From NCBI GenBank assembly GCA_029243445.1, contig JAQWSA010000023.1, positions 1-7,327 on the forward strand: DNA of 7,327 nt, read 5' to 3'. Shown here piece after piece: positions 6,805 to 7,327 of this stretch (position 1 is its first letter; every line of letters begins with the position of its first letter). The notes under the pieces were generated by a model. It worked only from the letters and a program-made list of their open reading frames with translations, did no database searches and was not told the origin of the DNA. The position numbers were made by a program, and so were the translations under genes. The DNA is from Alphaproteobacteria bacterium. Its GTDB lineage: Bacteria > Pseudomonadota > Alphaproteobacteria > UBA6615.

Positions 6805-7275
6805 CTACTCGCGAGATGTGTAGAAATTTGCCAATTTAATTACATCAGTTGCATCCATCCGGCCGAGGGGGCCATCACTGTAACTTGACGCTATAACATT
6901 ATTATCTTGCCCTATAATAAATTCCGAGGGTTGTATAATTTGGCGACGTTCTTCCCACCAGGACCCCAACTGATCAGCAATTTCTCGAGTAACTCCATAA
7001 CCAACTGGAAAGTTTAAATCATTAGCTACTTCTTTAGCATTATCAATATTATCTATACTTGCGGCGACAACCATAACTCCAGCTTCATCTAGCTGTTTTT
7101 TATTTTCTGCGAAACCGCCCAACTGACGGCGACAATATGGTCACCAATGTCCTCGGTAAAATAGAATAACCCCATATTTTGAATCCAAGCTTTCTGGTAA
7201 ACTAATATTACCTCCGCCCACTAAATTAAGTGTCATACTAGGGAATTTATCACCTATTCCAAGCTTATTAGACAT
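6805..7275 (-). CDS. Selenocysteine-containing peroxiredoxin-like protein (AhpC/TSA, thioredoxin fold)
   Basis: Predicted thiol/selenol peroxidase that reduces peroxides in the cytosol; 156 residues including one Sec. From ATG (7273-7275) the minus-strand frame reads MSNKLGIGDKFPSM, then VILFYRGHW at 36-44, an in-frame TGA at codon 45, PYCRRQL at 46-52, and continues to TAG at 6805. Homologues in this redoxin family have the peroxidatic Cys in GHWCPYC exactly where the TGA falls, giving a U45-P-Y-C48 motif. Downstream, VVAASID, FPVGYG, LGSWWEERR, IIQPSEFII and SYSDGPLGRMDATDVIKL are all typical of the family and undamaged. The start is supported by AGGA 6 nt upstream and by GDKFPSMTL, a normal N-terminus. 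Conventional translation would give only the part after the TGA, beginning at TTG (Leu52) and lacking the active site. It is convergent with the CoxL-like gene and has its own terminator. Alternatives are a nonsense mutation or sequencing error, less likely given the position. Confidence 0.9.
7114..7130 (-). promoter_or_regulatory. Candidate bacterial SECIS element
   Basis: In the mRNA just after the UGA, bases 7130-7125 (GCCGUC) can pair with 7119-7114 (GGCGGU) as G·U, C-G, C-G, G-C, U·G, C-G around the apical loop AGUUG. The loop begins 16 nt after the UGA and has a G at its second position, as expected for bacterial SECIS elements read by SelB. An alternative fold pairs 7133-7128 with 7119-7114 around an 8-nt loop starting with GU. 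Folding was done by eye. Confidence 0.55.
7141..7143 (-). other. In-frame UGA, predicted selenocysteine codon (Sec45)
   Basis: The only TGA inside any of the five coding frames. It replaces the peroxidatic Cys in GHW-x-PYC. Tryptophan is encoded by TGG throughout, including the codon directly before this one, so a TGA=Trp code does not explain it. Confidence 0.85.
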
Positions 7276-7281
7276 CACAAT

Positions 7282-7285
7282 TCCT
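7282..7285 (-). promoter_or_regulatory. Shine-Dalgarno of the peroxiredoxin gene
   Basis: AGGA (within AAAAGGAA) lies 6 nt before the ATG at 7275 on the minus strand. This good site decides the true start at 7275 over the internal TTG at 7120-7122. A GTG directly before the ATG is also in frame but would leave less spacing. Confidence 0.75.
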
Positions 7286-7313
7286 TTTAAAATCCTTGAT
7301 TCGATATCATTTT

Positions 7314-7319
7314 ATTATA
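7314..7319 (-). promoter_or_regulatory. Possible -10 box of the peroxiredoxin gene
   Basis: A perfect TATAAT on the minus strand, about 38 bp upstream of the ATG. The matching -35 would fall beyond the right edge of the window, so it cannot be confirmed. In AT-rich DNA the match may be chance. Confidence 0.35.
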
Positions 7320-7327
7320 TTTAAAAT

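Noticed and set aside
7141..7143. TGA read as tryptophan (alternative genetic code) or as an ordinary nonsense mutation making a pseudogene
   Set aside because: None of the other four genes, about 2100 codons, uses TGA internally and their Trp codons are TGG. The rest of the peroxiredoxin is intact and the TGA falls on the catalytic Cys position, so selenocysteine fits best. Sequencing error remains possible.

Overview
The window is AT-rich bacterial chromosome with five protein genes and short intergenic gaps. The gene content (Bcr/CflA-type MFS exporter, pyruvate kinase, a molybdenum hydroxylase large subunit, a peroxiredoxin, GTP-type PEPCK) and the AT-rich third positions suggest an uncultivated, probably marine, Gram-negative bacterium. 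An alphaproteobacterium is my best guess, but no marker gene here proves it. All four stop codons visible in the window are TAA or TAG.

Layout: (1) positions 1-1333, minus strand: GTP-dependent phosphoenolpyruvate carboxykinase (pckG), its C-terminus cut by the window edge. (2) 1334-1614: divergent AT-rich intergenic region with a GC-rich 9-bp stem-loop. (3) 1615-2799, plus: 12-TM Bcr/CflA-like MFS drug-efflux transporter. (4) 2804-4228, minus: pyruvate kinase (pyk), convergent with the transporter with only 4 bp between the stop codons. (5) 4229-4411: divergent intergenic region with a 16-bp perfect palindrome. (6) 4412-6778, plus: xanthine dehydrogenase/aldehyde oxidase-family molybdopterin subunit of the 'form II CoxL' type (AYRGAGR), without its usual FAD and 2Fe-2S subunits next to it. 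(7) a terminator hairpin overlapping the end of that gene. (8) 6805-7275, minus: a peroxiredoxin-like AhpC/TSA-family protein.

The outstanding feature is the last gene. Its reading frame runs from a good Shine-Dalgarno and ATG at 7275 to a TAG at 6805 and is interrupted by exactly one TGA (7141-7143). That TGA sits where this family has its catalytic peroxidatic cysteine, in the motif GHW-(TGA)-PYC. A plausible bacterial SECIS stem-loop follows just downstream. I read it as a selenocysteine-containing peroxiredoxin (UxxC), not a pseudogene. Routine gene calling would start it at an internal TTG and lose the active site.

Functionally, pckG and pyk both act at the PEP/pyruvate/oxaloacetate node, but they are separated by the transporter and are not co-transcribed with each other. 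The remaining genes look like independent single-gene transcription units. A Sec-containing peroxidase predicts that selA, selB, selC and selD lie elsewhere in the genome.
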